In this document: in pieces, positions 40,640 through 49,492 of the stretch
How positions within the stretch are numbered: position 1 is the first letter of the stretch
Layout of the letters: each line of letters opens with the position of its first letter
Origin: DATLNF01 sp035536235
GTDB taxonomy: Bacteria; Actinomycetota; Actinomycetes; BP-191
Assembly: GCA_035536235.1 (NCBI GenBank)
Contig: DATLOQ010000123.1
Location: 5,328 to 69,327, forward strand
Direction of reading: 5' to 3'
DNA: 64,000 bases
Program-made: the position numbers and the translations under genes
Notes under the pieces: generated by a model
What the model was told of the DNA's origin: nothing
Seen by the model: only the letters and a program-made list of their open reading frames with translations
The model's database searches: none

Positions 40640-42049
40640 ATGCGCAGACTCGCCGCCGTACTCGTCGTCGTACCTCTGGTCGTGGCCCTCCAGCCGGTGC
40701 TCGCCGGCCCGCGGTCTACGAAGCCGGCATTCACGAGCTATGAATCGCCGCCGCTGGAGGGTGCGAGTGCGGGCGAGCCGACGCTGGGCTACAACCCGGA
40801 GACCGGCGCGGTGATGTTCCAGGCGTTCCTGGAGACGCTGCGGGTGACCGACTTCGACAAGAAGGGCCGCGGTACGGCGACCTGGAAAGACGTCTCACCG
40901 GGCCTCGCCAACACCACGACACTCGACCCGATCATCGAGACTGACGTGGTGACCGGCCGGCACATCGTCAGCCACCTGACGCTGGCCTGCAGCCTCAGCG
41001 CCTACAGCGACAACGACGGGGAGAGCTGGACCGAGGTGCCGCTGGGGTGCGGCGCCGGCGCCCTCTTCGACCACCAGACCGTCGGCACCGGGCCGTTCGT
41101 GAAGGGCGGCGTGCTGAGGCCCGCCGGGGCGTACCCGCGGGCGGTGTACTACTGCGCCCAGGACGTCACTCAGGCCAAGTGCTCGACCAGCCTCGACGGC
41201 GGTGCCACCTACCTGCCGGCGGTGACGGTGTACGCCGGCGGGCCGGGCAGCAACTGCAGCGGGCTGTTCGGTCACCTCAAGTCCGCCCCCGACGGCACCA
41301 TCTACCTGCCCCCCACGCAGTGCGACAAGGGCACGTCGTCGTTCGTGACCGGTCCGCTCAATCCCCTGGGTCGGCCGGGCCAAGCCACGGCGGTCAGCGA
41401 GAACAACGGGCTCACCTGGGAGCTGCGCTACATCCCGGGCAGCGTCTCGGGCAACGCTGGTCACCCGTCGATGGCTGCGGCCTCCGACGGGACCGTCTAC
41501 TACGCCTACGGCAGCCGCGAGGGCGGCGCGCGCACCGACGCCGGCGGCCCGCCGATGGCCGCGGTCAGCCGGGACAAGGGCAAGACCTGGACTCCGCCGA
41601 CCCAGCTGGGCCGCGAGTTCGGCATCCGCAACACCAAGTTCGTGACGACGATCGCCGGCGACGGCGACCGGGCTGCGGTCGCCTTCCTCGGCACACCGAC
41701 GGCGGGCGACGACCAGCTCAACACGTTCGACGGCGTATGGCGGCTCTACACCGCCTTCACCTACGACGGCGGCCGCACCTGGAAGACCGTCAACGCGACG
41801 CCGGGCAGCCCCATCCAGGTCGGCTCGATCTGCACCTCGGGTGTGCTCTGCATGGGCAACACCCGCAACCTGCTCGACTTCAACGACGTGATCATCGACG
41901 GCCAGGGCCGGGTGCTCGCCGCCGTCGCCGACGGCTGCCTCGACGTCGAGTGCACCCGCAACGAGCGGGCCGATCGGGCGCTCATCGTCCGCCAGACCGC
42001 CGGCCGCGGGCTGCTGAAGAAGTTCGACAAGGAGCTCGCCCGCCGCTAG
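40640..42049 (+). CDS. Secreted Asp-box (BNR/sialidase-like propeller) protein
   Basis: 469 residues from ATG 40640, with a signal peptide (LAAVLVVVPLVVALQPVLA). At least four Asp-box turns (SxDxGxxW type) are visible: SDNDGESW, SENNGLTW, SRDKGKTW and TYDGGRTW, spaced along the chain. This fits a six-bladed sialidase-like propeller. The arginine triad of true sialidases cannot be assigned, so enzymatic activity is unproven; it may bind glycans. Several Cys pairs suggest disulfides outside the cell. It ends 5 bases before the convergent oxidoreductase gene. Confidence 0.8.
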   Translation: MRRLAAVLVVVPLVVALQPVLAGPRSTKPAFTSYESPPLEGASAGEPTLGYNPETGAVMFQAFLETLRVTDFDKKGRGTATWKDVSPGLANTTTLDPIIETDVVTGRHIVSHLTLACSLSAYSDNDGESWTEVPLGCGAGALFDHQTVGTGPFVKGGVLRPAGAYPRAVYYCAQDVTQAKCSTSLDGGATYLPAVTVYAGGPGSNCSGLFGHLKSAPDGTIYLPPTQCDKGTSSFVTGPLNPLGRPGQATAVSENNGLTWELRYIPGSVSGNAGHPSMAAASDGTVYYAYGSREGGARTDAGGPPMAAVSRDKGKTWTPPTQLGREFGIRNTKFVTTIAGDGDRAAVAFLGTPTAGDDQLNTFDGVWRLYTAFTYDGGRTWKTVNATPGSPIQVGSICTSGVLCMGNTRNLLDFNDVIIDGQGRVLAAVADGCLDVECTRNERADRALIVRQTAGRGLLKKFDKELARR

Positions 42050-42054
42050 GCGGC

Positions 42055-43620
42055 TCAGGCCGGGGCGCGGCCGAGGTCGGCGAGGATCCGCTGGGCCGCG
42101 TTGTGGCCAGCGGCGCCGATGACAGATCCGGCCGGGTGGCAGCCAGCGCTGCCGGCGTAGAGGCCCGGGATCCCCGCGGCGTAGGGCATCCGGTCGCTGA
42201 AGGCCACGGTGTTGTCGATGTGGTGGATGTGCCCACCGGTGATGCCGAAGTGCGACTCGATGGCGGGCGGCGGCAGAGCGAAGGTGTCGACCACGAGGTC
42301 GCTGGCGCCGGGCGCGAAGCGGTCGCACAGCGACAGCAGGTGGTCGACGTACGCCGGGAGCGCTGCGTCCCACGTCGTACCGCTGGGCTGGTAGGGCACG
42401 CTCTGCACGAACAGCGCGGACGTGTGCCGGCCCTCCTCATCGCGCAGCGACGGGTCCGCGGTGGAGTGGACGTACCACTCGATGGTCGGGAAGTCCGGCA
42501 GCCGGCCTGCCACGACGTCGCTCCACATCGTGCGGACCGCGCCTATGACGTCGTCGACCTGCGGCAGCAGGTGAATGGTGGCGCTGTGCTGGCCGCGCTC
42601 CTCGGGAAGGCTGGTGAAGGCTGGCAGGCCGCGGAGAGCCAGGTTCACCTTCAAGGTGGCGCCGGGACGTCGGGCCCGGTCGAGCAGTGCGTCCGTGGCG
42701 GGGCCGAGGGAACCGCCGGCGAGCGCGCGGAGGCGGAAGGGGTCGCAGGCGCCGAGCACGACGGTCGTAGCGATTGCCCGACCGTCAGCGAGCACCACAC
42801 CGTCGACCGCGCCGTTCGAGGTGGTCACTCCGACAGCCGGCGCTGACGTCTGGATGTGTACGCCGGCAGCACGCGCCGAGTCGGCGAAGGCGGAGGTGAC
42901 CGTGCCCATCCCGCCGCGCACGATCATCCAGGTGCCGTCGGACGACGGAAGCCGGCACATGTTGTGCACCAGGAAGTTGTGCCCGGTGCCGGGTGTGTCC
43001 GGGCCCGCGGCCAGGCCGGACAAGCCGTCCGTGACGGCGTACATCGCGACGATGAGGTCGCTGGTGAAGCCGAAGCGGCCCAGGTAGTCGGCCACCGACC
43101 CGCGACACAAGTCGACGAAGACGTCACGCAGCGCCGGCCGGACGAAGCGCTCAGCGGTGTCCTCCAGGGTGAGCGGCTCGGTCAGCCAGGCGGGCGCTAG
43201 GTCGCACCGCAGCCCGTCGAGCTCGCGCTGAAGGGCGACGTCCGCGGCCCAGTCACCCGGGGAGAAGAAGCTCTCGAACTGCGCTTGCAGCGAAGCGCGG
43301 TCGGACCCGAAGAGCAGATGCTCGGGACCGAACGTCGGCAGGAAGTAGTGCGGATCCCGACGCAGCAGCGGCAGCTCGACGTCCAGAAGGCGCAGCAGCT
43401 CTGGCGGCATGAGGCCCAGCAGGTACGCGCCGGTGGACGCCTGCAGCGACGGCGCACGACGGAAGGGCCGCTCGGTCCGGCAGGCGCCGCCGATGACCCC
43501 GGACGCTTCGAGCACCACGACGGACAGGCCGGCGCGGCCGAGCAGGGTCGCTGCGACCAGGCCGTTGTGCCCCGCGCCGACAATGACCACATCAGCACGG
43601 GCGGGCAGTGTGTCGCTCAT
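42055..43620 (-). CDS. FAD-dependent oxidoreductase (phytoene desaturase-like)
   Basis: ATG 43620 follows GGGAG by 8 bases; 521 residues. The N-terminal dinucleotide fold VVIVGAGHNGLVAATLLGRAG runs into a Glu-ending strand (VVVLEA), and the C-terminal FAD motif is LYAGSAGCHPAGSVIGAAGHNAA. This layout is shared by phytoene desaturases, carotenoid isomerases and PYROXD2-like oxidases; no carotenoid genes are near, so the substrate is open. Confidence 0.88.
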   Translation of the reverse strand: MSDTLPARADVVIVGAGHNGLVAATLLGRAGLSVVVLEASGVIGGACRTERPFRRAPSLQASTGAYLLGLMPPELLRLLDVELPLLRRDPHYFLPTFGPEHLLFGSDRASLQAQFESFFSPGDWAADVALQRELDGLRCDLAPAWLTEPLTLEDTAERFVRPALRDVFVDLCRGSVADYLGRFGFTSDLIVAMYAVTDGLSGLAAGPDTPGTGHNFLVHNMCRLPSSDGTWMIVRGGMGTVTSAFADSARAAGVHIQTSAPAVGVTTSNGAVDGVVLADGRAIATTVVLGACDPFRLRALAGGSLGPATDALLDRARRPGATLKVNLALRGLPAFTSLPEERGQHSATIHLLPQVDDVIGAVRTMWSDVVAGRLPDFPTIEWYVHSTADPSLRDEEGRHTSALFVQSVPYQPSGTTWDAALPAYVDHLLSLCDRFAPGASDLVVDTFALPPPAIESHFGITGGHIHHIDNTVAFSDRMPYAAGIPGLYAGSAGCHPAGSVIGAAGHNAAQRILADLGRAPA

Positions 43621-43642
43621 CGTCTGTTCTCCCGTCGTGAGG

Positions 43643-43768
43643 TCAGGCGATCCTCCTTCGTCCGCGATTCGCCCCACGGGCTGCTTGCCCGCCGGCCGCC
43701 ACGCGGTCGGCCCAGGTGGTGATCTCGTCAGCCACCTGCTCATCAGAAAGTGGGTCGAAGTTCCTCAT
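43643..43768 (-). CDS. Possible small protein (41 residues) between GNAT and oxidoreductase genes
   Basis: ATG 43768 opens a 41-codon frame overlapping the last 26 bases of the GNAT gene, ending 22 bases before the oxidoreductase start. The product begins MRNFDPLSDEQVADEITTWA, an amphipathic acidic helix, and ends in a basic run (ANRGRRRIA). No strong ribosome binding site is seen; coupling to the upstream gene could compensate. Evidence is weak. Confidence 0.3.
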   Translation of the reverse strand: MRNFDPLSDEQVADEITTWADRVAAGGQAARGANRGRRRIA

Positions 43769-44279
43769 GACGAGACGTTACAGATCCACTGGGCGGGAGC
43801 GACGCCAGCTCGTAATGGACGATCTGATCGCCGAGGTCGTCGGCCTTCTCGCGGCCACTTCGCACGAAACCCGAACCTTCGTAAAGCCGTTGGGCTCGCG
43901 TGTTGTCCGCGTGGGTCCACAGCTGAGCTCTGTGGTAGCCGCGGCGGCCCGCCTGCTCGACGACCCCGGCGACGAGCAGCTTTCCGATGCCCCGGCCCCA
44001 GTGGTCGGGGTGGACGAAGACCAGCGACACGTGGCAGAGGCCCGGGACGGGCGGCCCGGCACCGTCGTCGGCCTTCCCCTGCATGCCGAGCGATATCCCC
44101 GTGAGCTCGCCGTCGGCCTCGGCCACGACGAGAAATGCGTCCGACTTGTCGAGGTAGCCTCGCACCCGCTCCTCGTCGATATCGGGCATCGGCGCTCCGC
44201 CGCGCCGCGCGAGGTTCGAGTGGCGCCAGACGCTCACCGCCGCGTCGGAGTCGGCGGGTTCCCCAGGTCGGATCGACAT
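43743..44279 (-). CDS. GNAT N-acetyltransferase
   Basis: ATG 44279 gives about 178 residues (GTG 44285 is possible). The acetyl-CoA loop is VFVHPDHWGRGIGKLLV, followed by LWTHADNTRAQRLYEGSGFVRSGRE as in typical GNATs. Acceptor unknown. It lies upstream of an FAD oxidoreductase gene on the same strand. Confidence 0.88.
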   Translation of the reverse strand: MSIRPGEPADSDAAVSVWRHSNLARRGGAPMPDIDEERVRGYLDKSDAFLVVAEADGELTGISLGMQGKADDGAGPPVPGLCHVSLVFVHPDHWGRGIGKLLVAGVVEQAGRRGYHRAQLWTHADNTRAQRLYEGSGFVRSGREKADDLGDQIVHYELASLPPSGSVTSRHEELRPTF

Positions 44280-44298
44280 CGGCACGACGGCATCATCC

Positions 44299-44324
44299 CG
44301 GGTCGACCAAACCGGGTCGACCCG
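44299..44324. terminator. Perfect 10-bp hairpin beyond the DUF2182 gene
   Basis: CGGGTCGACC 44299-44308 pairs with GGTCGACCCG 44315-44324 around a 6-base loop; TCAT and ATGA further out can extend the stem. It lies 145 bases past the end of the leftward DUF1326-DUF2182 operon and 20 bases before the GNAT start, so a terminator role for the former is most likely. No T-tract. Confidence 0.5.
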
Positions 44325-44468
44325 ATGACGCGCCAGCTACGCCGACTGGACTGGCGGGAAGTTCACTGACGAGTCTCGATCACACGTGTCTGTGTACCGG
44401 CGGCCATCAGCAGCCTCGTCGTAGCAGCGTCTCCATCAGCCCGGGTGCTGGAGAAGTCACCCGTCCGT

Positions 44469-45263
44469 CTATGTGCCGCTGCCGAGCGCGAGCAGCCAAG
44501 GCGGCTGGATGGTGACCAGCGCTCCCCATCCGAGCAACGCGACGCCGACTGGCGCGACGATCCGGTCGCCGCGGGGGACCGCCTTCTCCACCACCATCAC
44601 GGCGGTGAGGGCGGCCATCCCCCACAAGTTGGCGACGCCGGCAGCGAAGCCGACCAGCATCAGCGCCCAGCAGCAGCCGAGGCAGTACAGCCCGTGCTCC
44701 CGTCCCAGCCGGAAGGCAGCCCTGGGTCCTCGCCGGTAGCGGGGAAGCAGGAACGCCGCGGGGTGACGGCATTGCTTCAGGCACGCCTGCTTGACGTCGG
44801 AGAACTGGAAAGCGCCAGCCAGCATGAGGGTAGGTCCCGTGATCAGCCAAGGGTGTTGGTCCAGCCACGCGGCTGCGTGGACGACGCGGTGAATTCCGAT
44901 ATCACCGAGGAAGGCCACCGCGCCGAATGCAGACCACACGGCCGCGTAGCCGGCGATGAAGGCGACTTTCACGGAAGCGGCATGTGGCTGGTCCCGGGCG
45001 GTCAGGAAGAACAGGCGCACGAGCGGCAGGCTCGACGGCAGCATCATGGACGCGGTCATGGTCTGCCAGGCCAGCAGGAAGAGCGGCAGGGCGACCCACG
45101 GCGGGAGCGAGCCCTCGATCAGCGGGTCGTGATGGAACCGCGGTGCAGCCCCGGTGCTCGTCGCGACGATCGCCACGCCCCACGAGGCCGCGATGGCAAC
45201 GACGACAGGCACGAGGCCGCCGACTCGTCGCGGTCGGACGGCCGCGACGACCGAGTCGGTCAT
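44469..45263 (-). CDS. DUF2182 integral membrane protein (predicted metal-binding)
   Basis: 264 residues with about seven hydrophobic segments. The segments WQTMTASMMLPSSLPL and HGLYCLGCCWALMLVGF are hallmarks of DUF2182; the Met- and Cys-containing positions in the membrane suggest soft-metal handling. It follows the DUF1326 gene by 3 bases, and the two families are regularly neighbours. Function unknown. Confidence 0.9.
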   Translation of the reverse strand: MTDSVVAAVRPRRVGGLVPVVVAIAASWGVAIVATSTGAAPRFHHDPLIEGSLPPWVALPLFLLAWQTMTASMMLPSSLPLVRLFFLTARDQPHAASVKVAFIAGYAAVWSAFGAVAFLGDIGIHRVVHAAAWLDQHPWLITGPTLMLAGAFQFSDVKQACLKQCRHPAAFLLPRYRRGPRAAFRLGREHGLYCLGCCWALMLVGFAAGVANLWGMAALTAVMVVEKAVPRGDRIVAPVGVALLGWGALVTIQPPWLLALGSGT

Positions 45264-45266
45264 GTC

Positions 45267-45896
45267 TTAGCCGGCGAACTCGATCTGGTAGTCGGCCTGG
45301 ATTGCGTTCGTTCCCTCGTACGACCACTCCATACCGTACTGGGGGAGGGTCACGATGAGCTTCGAGGCTTTGCCGACCCACGCCGGCGACCCTGGAACGG
45401 TCGAGAACAGTGAATCCCGTAAGGTGGTGACCGTGCCGTCGGCACCCCGGTAGGGCGCCATCTCGGCGTCAAGCACACCGTCGATCCTCAAGGTGCCGTT
45501 GCCCTCGGAAAGCTGGTGCACGATCTCCGCGCTCTCGACAGCGACAACCTCCCCGATCAGTCCGGCCAAGTCCGCAATCGGGCCGCCCAGCTCCCCTTTG
45601 TACAGCCGCACGATCGCGTCCTTCTGAGCTTCGTCGGCGCTGGCATCGACGTACATCACCAGCCGCCAGCTGTTTGGCGTGAGCACGTTGCCGGGGATGT
45701 GCACGATGTTGACGAGGTTCAGGCCAGAGACATCGACCCCGCCGATGTCTCCGCTGTCGAAGTGATAGGCGTTGGCCGCCCAGCACTCGCCGAGGTCGGG
45801 ATCCTCACCGATCCAGCAGGGGCAGAGGACCCCGCAGGAGCAGGCCTCCAGCAGTGTCCCCTTCAGCCGGTAGCCGGTCATCGTGGCCGTCGTCAT
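45267..45896 (-). CDS. DUF1326 domain protein
   Basis: ATG 45896 follows AGGGGG by 5 bases; 209 residues. The N-terminus carries the diagnostic EACSCGVLCPCWIGEDPDLGEC, with four cysteines arranged CxC-x3-CxC plus a fifth. The rest is beta-rich (VNIVHIPGNVLTPNSW; QYGMEWSYEGTNAIQADYQIEF). No export signal is evident. The cysteine cluster suggests binding of a thiophilic metal, with DUF2182 as its membrane partner; both ideas are inference. Confidence 0.9.
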   Translation of the reverse strand: MTTATMTGYRLKGTLLEACSCGVLCPCWIGEDPDLGECWAANAYHFDSGDIGGVDVSGLNLVNIVHIPGNVLTPNSWRLVMYVDASADEAQKDAIVRLYKGELGGPIADLAGLIGEVVAVESAEIVHQLSEGNGTLRIDGVLDAEMAPYRGADGTVTTLRDSLFSTVPGSPAWVGKASKLIVTLPQYGMEWSYEGTNAIQADYQIEFAG

Positions 45897-45979
45897 GATT
45901 GCCCCCTCGCCCCCGACGCGGAACCGCCCCAGATGCGTTGCCGCGACCGTAGACGCGCCTCCCTGGGCCGTCAAGGGTG

Positions 45980-46054
45980 TGGTGCCCCCGGCAGGATTCG
46001 AACCTGCGCTTCTTCCTCCGGAGGGAAGCACTCTATCCCCTGAGCTACGGGGGC
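45980..46054 (-). tRNA. tRNA-Arg (anticodon CCG)
   Basis: On the minus strand the acceptor arm GCCCCCG pairs with CGGGGGC. The D arm is GCTC/GAGT. The anticodon arm CTTCC-CTCCGGA-GGAAG places CCG at positions 34-36, and the T arm GCAGG-TTCGAAT-CCTGC is perfect. CCA is encoded at the 3' end. It reads CGG codons. The arginyl-tRNA synthetase gene begins about 450 bases away on the other strand. Confidence 0.97.
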
Positions 46055-46085
46055 TCGGGTGCCCGCACGATACCGCACGCGGCGG

Positions 46086-46091
46086 TAGCCT
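46086..46091 (+). promoter_or_regulatory. Candidate -10 TAGCCT for leaderless response-regulator mRNA
   Basis: TAGCCT is followed by 6 bases and then GTG 46098, with no Shine-Dalgarno motif. Same hexamer and spacing as at 46494 and 24560. Confidence 0.4.
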
Positions 46092-46097
46092 CGGCGG

Positions 46098-46472
46098 GTG
46101 CCCACCCGTGTGCTCGTCGTCGAGGACGACGCCGTCATCCGCCAGTTGGTGAGCGTCAACTTGGAGCTCGAGGGCTTCGAGGTGTTCACCGCCGAGGATG
46201 GGCAAGACGCACTCGACAAGGTGGTCGAGGTGGACCCGGTCGTCATCACCCTGGACATCATGATGCCGCGACTCGACGGCTGGGAGACGGCGGCCCGGCT
46301 GCGGGAGGACCCGCGGACCTCCCACATCAAAGTGGTGCTCCTCAGTGCCCGCGCCCAGGAGGCGGACCTGCGCCGCGGCAAGGGACTCGGCGTCGACGCC
46401 TACCTCACCAAGCCGTTCGACCCGGACGAGCTCATCGAGATCGTACGGCGGCTCGCGGGCGAAACTGCCTGA
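46098..46472 (+). CDS. Stand-alone response regulator receiver (CheY-like) protein
   Basis: 124 residues, one receiver domain and no output domain. The acidic pocket is VVEDD, the phospho-acceptor Asp lies in TLDIMMPRLDGWE, the switch Ser in LLSARAQ and the Lys in YLTKPFDPDEL. It should act by protein contact after phosphorylation by an unknown histidine kinase. It starts 43 bases after the tRNA on the opposite strand and precedes argS. Confidence 0.93.
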   Translation: MPTRVLVVEDDAVIRQLVSVNLELEGFEVFTAEDGQDALDKVVEVDPVVITLDIMMPRLDGWETAARLREDPRTSHIKVVLLSARAQEADLRRGKGLGVDAYLTKPFDPDELIEIVRRLAGETA

Positions 46473-46499
46473 CGACTGCTCGATCTCCCACTGTAGCCT
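46469..46499 (+). promoter_or_regulatory. Candidate promoter for leaderless argS mRNA (CTGACG-N19-TAGCCT)
   Basis: CTGACG 46469-46474 and TAGCCT 46494-46499 are spaced 19 bases, and the ATG at 46506 follows the -10 by 6 bases. The transcript would begin at the start codon. The -35 overlaps the end of the response-regulator gene. Confidence 0.45.
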
Positions 46500-46505
46500 C
46501 GCCGC

Positions 46506-48158
46506 ATGACCCCGTCGGAGCTCGCAGAGAGCGTGCGCGCCGCCGTGCGCGACGCAGTGGGCGCCGGCGAGCTCACGGTGGCGGTGCCCGACAGCGTCGT
46601 CATCGAGCGGCCGAAGGTGCGCGACCACGGCGACTACGCGACCAACGTCGCCCTCCAGCTCGCCAAGGCCGCCGGACGGTCGCCGCGCGATGTCGCAGAG
46701 GTCGTCGCTAGCCGGTTGCGGACCGACCCCGGCATCGAGAGCGTGGCGGTGGCCGGTCCCGGCTTCCTCAACATGCGCTTGGCCGGCGCAGCGCTCGGCG
46801 AGGTGGCCCGGCAGATTCTCGCCGCGGGTGCGGCGTACGGCAGCAACGACCGGGCCGCTGGCCAGCACATCAACCTGGAGTTCGTCAGCGCCAACCCGAC
46901 CGGCCCGATCCACATCGGCAGCACGCGTTGGGCCGCGGTGGGGGACTCCCTGGCCCGGCTCCTCGAAGCCAGCGGCGCCACGGTCGCCCGTGAGTACTAC
47001 TTCAACGACCACGGCGCCCAGATCGACCGGTTCGCCCAGTCGCTGCTCGCGGCCGCTCGGGGAGACGCGCCGCCGGAGGACGGGTACGGCGGCGCGTACA
47101 TCGCCGACATCGCGGCCCGCGTCCTGGAGCTGGTGCCGGACGCTCTCGACCAGGCCGACCCGCAGGAGGTCTTCCGCGCCAACGGCGTCCAGCTGATGTT
47201 CGACGAGATCAAGGAGTCGCTGCACGACTTCGGCGTCGACTTCGACGTCTACTTCCACGAGAACCACCTGCACGAGAGCGGCGCCGTGGAGCGCGCGGTC
47301 GATCGACTGCGGGCGATGGGCCACCTGTACGAGAAGGACGACGCCCTCTGGCTGCGGTCCTCCGACTTCGGCGACGACAAGGACCGGGTCGTCATCAAGA
47401 GCGACGGCGTGCCGGCGTACATCTCCGGTGACCTCGCCTACTACCTGGACAAGCGGGAGCGCGGGTTCGACCGCGTCGTGATCATGCTCGGCGCTGACCA
47501 CCACGGCTACATCGGTCGGTTGATGGCCATGTGCGCCGCTTTCGGTGACACGCCGGGTGTTCACCTCGAGATCCTCATCGGCCAGCTGGTCAACCTCGTC
47601 CGCGATGGTCAGCCGCTGAAGATGAGCAAGCGGGCCGGCACGGTGATCACCCTGGTCGACCTGGTCGAGGCGATCGGGGTCGACGCAGCGCGTTATGCAC
47701 TGGCGCGGTCCAGCGCCGACTCGGTTCTCGACATCGACCTCGACGTGTGGTCGCGGCAGAGCAGCGACAACCCCGTCTACTACGTGCAGTACGCCGCGAC
47801 GCGCGCCGCGTCCGTCCTGCGCAATGCGGGCGAGCTCGGTCTGGCCGTCGACCCCGCTGCCGACGTATCGCTGCTCACCGACCCGCGGGAGACGGCCCTG
47901 CTGCTAGCCCTCGCCGAGCTGCCGCAGGTCGTGGCGACCGCGGCGGAGCTGCGCGAGCCGCACCGGGTGGCGCGCTACCTGGAGGAGAAGGTCGCCCGGT
48001 CGGCGCAGCGGTACTGGGACGAGTGCCAGGTGCTGCCGAAAGGGGACGAGGAAGTCCTCGCCACCACCGCACCGCGGCTGCTTCTGTGGCAGGCGACCCG
48101 CATCGTGCTCGAGAACGGCCTGAGCCTGCTCGGGGTCATCGCCCCGGAGCGGATGTGA
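46506..48158 (+). CDS. argS: Arginyl-tRNA synthetase
   Basis: 550 residues. N-terminal Add-1 domain (VPDSVVIERPKVRDHGDYATNVAL), the class I HIGH motif as SANPTGPIHIGSTRW near residue 144, the KMSKR motif as LKMSKRAGT and a C-terminal DALR anticodon-binding domain starting QYAATRAASVLRNA. It charges tRNA-Arg, one gene for which is adjacent. The TGA overlaps the lysA start. Confidence 0.97.
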   Translation: MTPSELAESVRAAVRDAVGAGELTVAVPDSVVIERPKVRDHGDYATNVALQLAKAAGRSPRDVAEVVASRLRTDPGIESVAVAGPGFLNMRLAGAALGEVARQILAAGAAYGSNDRAAGQHINLEFVSANPTGPIHIGSTRWAAVGDSLARLLEASGATVAREYYFNDHGAQIDRFAQSLLAAARGDAPPEDGYGGAYIADIAARVLELVPDALDQADPQEVFRANGVQLMFDEIKESLHDFGVDFDVYFHENHLHESGAVERAVDRLRAMGHLYEKDDALWLRSSDFGDDKDRVVIKSDGVPAYISGDLAYYLDKRERGFDRVVIMLGADHHGYIGRLMAMCAAFGDTPGVHLEILIGQLVNLVRDGQPLKMSKRAGTVITLVDLVEAIGVDAARYALARSSADSVLDIDLDVWSRQSSDNPVYYVQYAATRAASVLRNAGELGLAVDPAADVSLLTDPRETALLLALAELPQVVATAAELREPHRVARYLEEKVARSAQRYWDECQVLPKGDEEVLATTAPRLLLWQATRIVLENGLSLLGVIAPERM

Positions 48159-49492
48159 CGGGGCGCCACTCCAGTGCTGACCTCGCGCCGTCGGTCTGGC
48201 CCTGCACCGCTGCGCGCAACGGTGATGGCGCACTGGAGATCGGCGGGCTCGACGTCCGGCGGCTGGTGCAGGACTACGGGACACCGCTGCTCGTGCTCGA
48301 CGAGGAGGACCTCCGCCAGCGGTGCCGGTCCTGGCGTGCGGCGTTCGACGGGTGGCCGGCCGGCGCGGACGTCGCCTACGCCGGCAAGGCGCTGCTGACC
48401 AAGGGCGTCGTCACGATCATCGGCGAGGAGGGTCTGGGCCTCGACGTCTGCACCGGCGGGGAGCTGGCCGTCGCGCTAGCGGCTGGCTTTCCTCCTGAGC
48501 GCATCTGGTTCCACGGCAACAACAAGTCGCTGCCCGAGCTGACCCGCGCAGTCGGCGCGGGTGTGCGGACGGTCGTCATCGACTCGTTCGAGGAGGTCCA
48601 CCGGCTGGCTGCAGTCGCGGCGGAAGCCGGCACGCGACAGCGGGTCTACGTCCGAGTCACGCCGGGTGTCGAAGCCCACACCCACGAGTACGTGCAGACC
48701 GGCCAGGAGGACCAGAAGTTCGGCTTCTCCCTGGCCTCCGGCGCGGCGATGGAGGCCTGCCAGCAGGTGATCGGCGAGGCCGCCCTGGAGCTGGTCGGGC
48801 TGCACTGCCACATCGGCTCGCACATCTTCGACACCCATGGGTTCTCCCTGGCCGCGCATCGCATGGTCGAGCTGCTCGCGGCGATCAGGGCGGAGTGCGG
48901 CCTGGAGCTGCCCGAGCTCGATCTCGGCGGTGGCCACGGCATCGCCTACACCGCTGCCGACGACCCGATGAGCGCCGCAGACCACGCGACCGGTCTACGG
49001 GCGATCGTCGAACGCGAGTGCGGGGCGGTCGGGCTGGCGATACCGCGGGTCGTGGTCGAGCCCGGCCGCGCTGTTGTCGGTCCGACCACGATCACGGTCT
49101 ATGAAGTGGGGACGGTGAAGGTCTTACCCGGGCTGCGCACCTACGTCAGCGTCGACGGAGGCATGAGCGACAACATCCGCACGGCCCTGTACGACGCCCG
49201 TTACACCGCAGTGCTCGCATCCCGTCAGTCGAGTGCGGAGCCGCGCAACGTCACGATCTGCGGCAAGCACTGCGAGAGCGGCGACATCGTGGTCCACGAC
49301 GTGGCACTCCCGGGCGATCTGGCACCCGGTGATCTCGTCGCCGTGCCCGCTTCGGGCGCTTACCATCGCTCGATGGCGAGCAACTACAACCACGTGCCAC
49401 GCCCGCCCATCATCGCCGTCCGGGCCGGGACATCCCGCGTGCTGATCCGCCGCGAGACCGAGGACGACCTGCTCGCCCTGGATGTTGGATGA
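48155..49492 (+). CDS. lysA: Diaminopimelate decarboxylase
   Basis: GTG 48155 lies in a 4-base overlap with argS; 445 residues. The alanine-racemase-like barrel carries the PLP lysine in VAYAGKALLTKGV, the phosphate-binding GGGHGIAY region and HCHIGSHIFD. The C-terminal domain has GKHCESGDIVVHD with the conserved Cys-Glu-Ser. It makes lysine from meso-diaminopimelate. First gene of the aspartate-family cluster. Confidence 0.97.
   Translation: MTGRHSSADLAPSVWPCTAARNGDGALEIGGLDVRRLVQDYGTPLLVLDEEDLRQRCRSWRAAFDGWPAGADVAYAGKALLTKGVVTIIGEEGLGLDVCTGGELAVALAAGFPPERIWFHGNNKSLPELTRAVGAGVRTVVIDSFEEVHRLAAVAAEAGTRQRVYVRVTPGVEAHTHEYVQTGQEDQKFGFSLASGAAMEACQQVIGEAALELVGLHCHIGSHIFDTHGFSLAAHRMVELLAAIRAECGLELPELDLGGGHGIAYTAADDPMSAADHATGLRAIVERECGAVGLAIPRVVVEPGRAVVGPTTITVYEVGTVKVLPGLRTYVSVDGGMSDNIRTALYDARYTAVLASRQSSAEPRNVTICGKHCESGDIVVHDVALPGDLAPGDLVAVPASGAYHRSMASNYNHVPRPPIIAVRAGTSRVLIRRETEDDLLALDVG

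Noticed and set aside
44400..44468. Very short frames (9 and 14 codons) after the DUF2182 gene
   Set aside because: No ribosome sites, no conserved features, and within a likely terminator region.
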